Assembly: GCA_001805105.1 (NCBI GenBank) | Contig: MHEE01000014.1 | Span: 25,422-89,421 of the forward strand | Source: Nitrospirae bacterium GWF2_44_13 | GTDB lineage: Bacteria; Nitrospirota; Thermodesulfovibrionia; Thermodesulfovibrionales; UBA1546 | Length of the DNA: 64,000 nucleotides | Reading direction: 5' to 3' | Notes under the pieces: model-generated | What the model was told of the DNA's origin: nothing | Databases searched by the model: none | Seen by the model: the letters and a program-made list of their open reading frames with translations, nothing else | Shown: positions 63,569 through 64,000 of the stretch, in pieces | How positions within the stretch are numbered: the first letter of the stretch is position 1 | Layout: the number at the start of each line of letters is the position of its first letter | Program-made: the position numbers and the translations under genes

Positions 63569-64000
63569 GCCCGTATTGCGTCTATAAAATATAATTCCCA
63601 TTCCAACCGATATCATAACAGCGCTCAATATCTGTCCCATTGTGAAGGAAACAAAAATAAACCCAAGCTGGGGATCCGGCTCTCTGAAGAACTCCGCTAA
63701 AAACCTGAACATGCCGTATAAAATAAGAAACATCGACGAAAGCATTCCAGGCTTTAATTTTCTATCTTTGATAAACCAGAGGATAGTAAAGAGGGTAACT
63801 CCTTCAAGCAGAAATTCATAAAGCTGTGACGGATGCCTGGGAAGAGGCCCTCCTGAAGGAAAAACCATAGCCCACGGAACATTTGTAACCCTGCCGTAAA
63901 GCTCTCCGTTTATGAAATTGCCGAGCCTTCCGAGGCCAAGCCCGATAGGAGCAGTGACAACAACAAGGTCTGAAACTTGCCAGTAATTCAAGCGGAACCT
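63560..64000 (-). CDS. lgt: Prolipoprotein diacylglyceryl transferase, C-terminal part (cut by window edge)
   Basis: The frame is open to the window end, so the N-terminal part lies beyond 64000. The visible part has the Lgt signature [18 protein letters not shown] (catalytic region), [12 protein letters not shown], and the C-terminal membrane helices. Lgt adds diacylglycerol to the lipobox cysteine of lipoproteins such as those in this window. It overlaps the 3' end of the convergent radical SAM gene by nine bases. An in-frame TTG or ATG at the edge is not the true start. Confidence 0.93.
   Translation of the reverse strand, partial: RFRLNYWQVSDLVVVTAPIGLGLGRLGNFINGELYGRVTNVPWAMVFPSGGPLPRHPSQLYEFLLEGVTLFTILWFIKDRKLKPGMLSSMFLILYGMFRFLAEFFREPDPQLGFIFVSFTMGQILSAVMISVGMGIIFYRRNTGSL

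Overview
The window looks like a chromosomal segment of a Gram-negative, probably anaerobic bacterium. The gene set (LptD, a heptose kinase, a small triheme cytochrome c, a sigma-54 activator, GspE/PilB-PilC, CooT, CbiMNQO, HD-GYP, a SPASM radical SAM enzyme) and the composition resemble Nitrospirota or deep-branching Deltaproteobacteria. That placement is inference from gene content, not from a marker phylogeny. Coding density is high, and no gene-free stretch exceeds 300 bases. I saw no rRNA, tRNA, CRISPR array, insertion sequence or prophage.

Layout. 1-5.4 kb: a single-domain response regulator, a heptose kinase, a triheme cytochrome, ilvE, hemW, a lipoprotein gene interrupted by an amber codon, and a small two-gene pair of toxin-antitoxin type. 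5.4-11 kb: lepA, then a divergent cobalt/nickel ECF importer operon (cbiM, a cbiN-like gene, cbiQ, cbiO) ending in a nuclease-fold protein. 11-20.7 kb: cysK, a large protein of unknown function, a Slt-type lytic transglycosylase, zapB-like/zapA, an NtrC-type regulator, a cardiolipin synthase and a histidine kinase. 20.7-32 kb: a long minus-strand array that reads zinc ribbon protein, trpB, trpA, GAF-HD-GYP, metallo-beta-lactamase phosphodiesterase, accD, folC, lptD, pilB/gspE, pilC, kinase. 32-36 kb: an AT-rich accessory patch with a ribbon-helix-helix-like operon and hicAB. 36-45 kb: rhomboid, a zinc ribbon/REC protein, groESL under a perfect CIRCE operator, mltG-ispG-panC and a methyltransferase. 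44-56 kb: rmuC, a GroES-like protein, a CDF transporter, tgt, pyrE, glnE, cooT, a NifU-like protein, mnmA, a CAP lipoprotein and a RelE-type toxin-antitoxin pair. 56-64 kb: an M28 peptidase, a continuous cysE-cysS reading frame, a HEAT protein, an MFS transporter, alanine dehydrogenase, a small probably frameshifted ORF, a radical SAM/SPASM enzyme, and lgt cut by the window edge.

Three patterns run across the window. First, many genes and some spacers carry degenerate tandem arrays with a strict 7-base period (one has period 8). They lie in frame inside cbiM, cbiQ, cbiO, cls, lptD, folC (twice), tgt and mnmA. Other short hairpin elements sit inside glnE, mnmA, slt and lptD. Second, several promoters (TTGACA or extended -10 type) place the start codon only 5-11 bases after the -10 box, which predicts leaderless or nearly leaderless mRNAs. 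Third, the accessory patch at 33.5-35.9 kb combines self-regulation signals (a 32-base perfect palindrome inside a gene) with duplicated terminators flanking hicAB.

How the genes work together. The importer with a histidine-rich ATPase tail and CooT point to nickel handling. CysK and the CysE-CysS frame connect cysteine synthesis to cysteinyl-tRNA. The kinase and NtrC-type protein probably form a two-component pair. LptD, the heptose kinase and Lgt serve the outer envelope.
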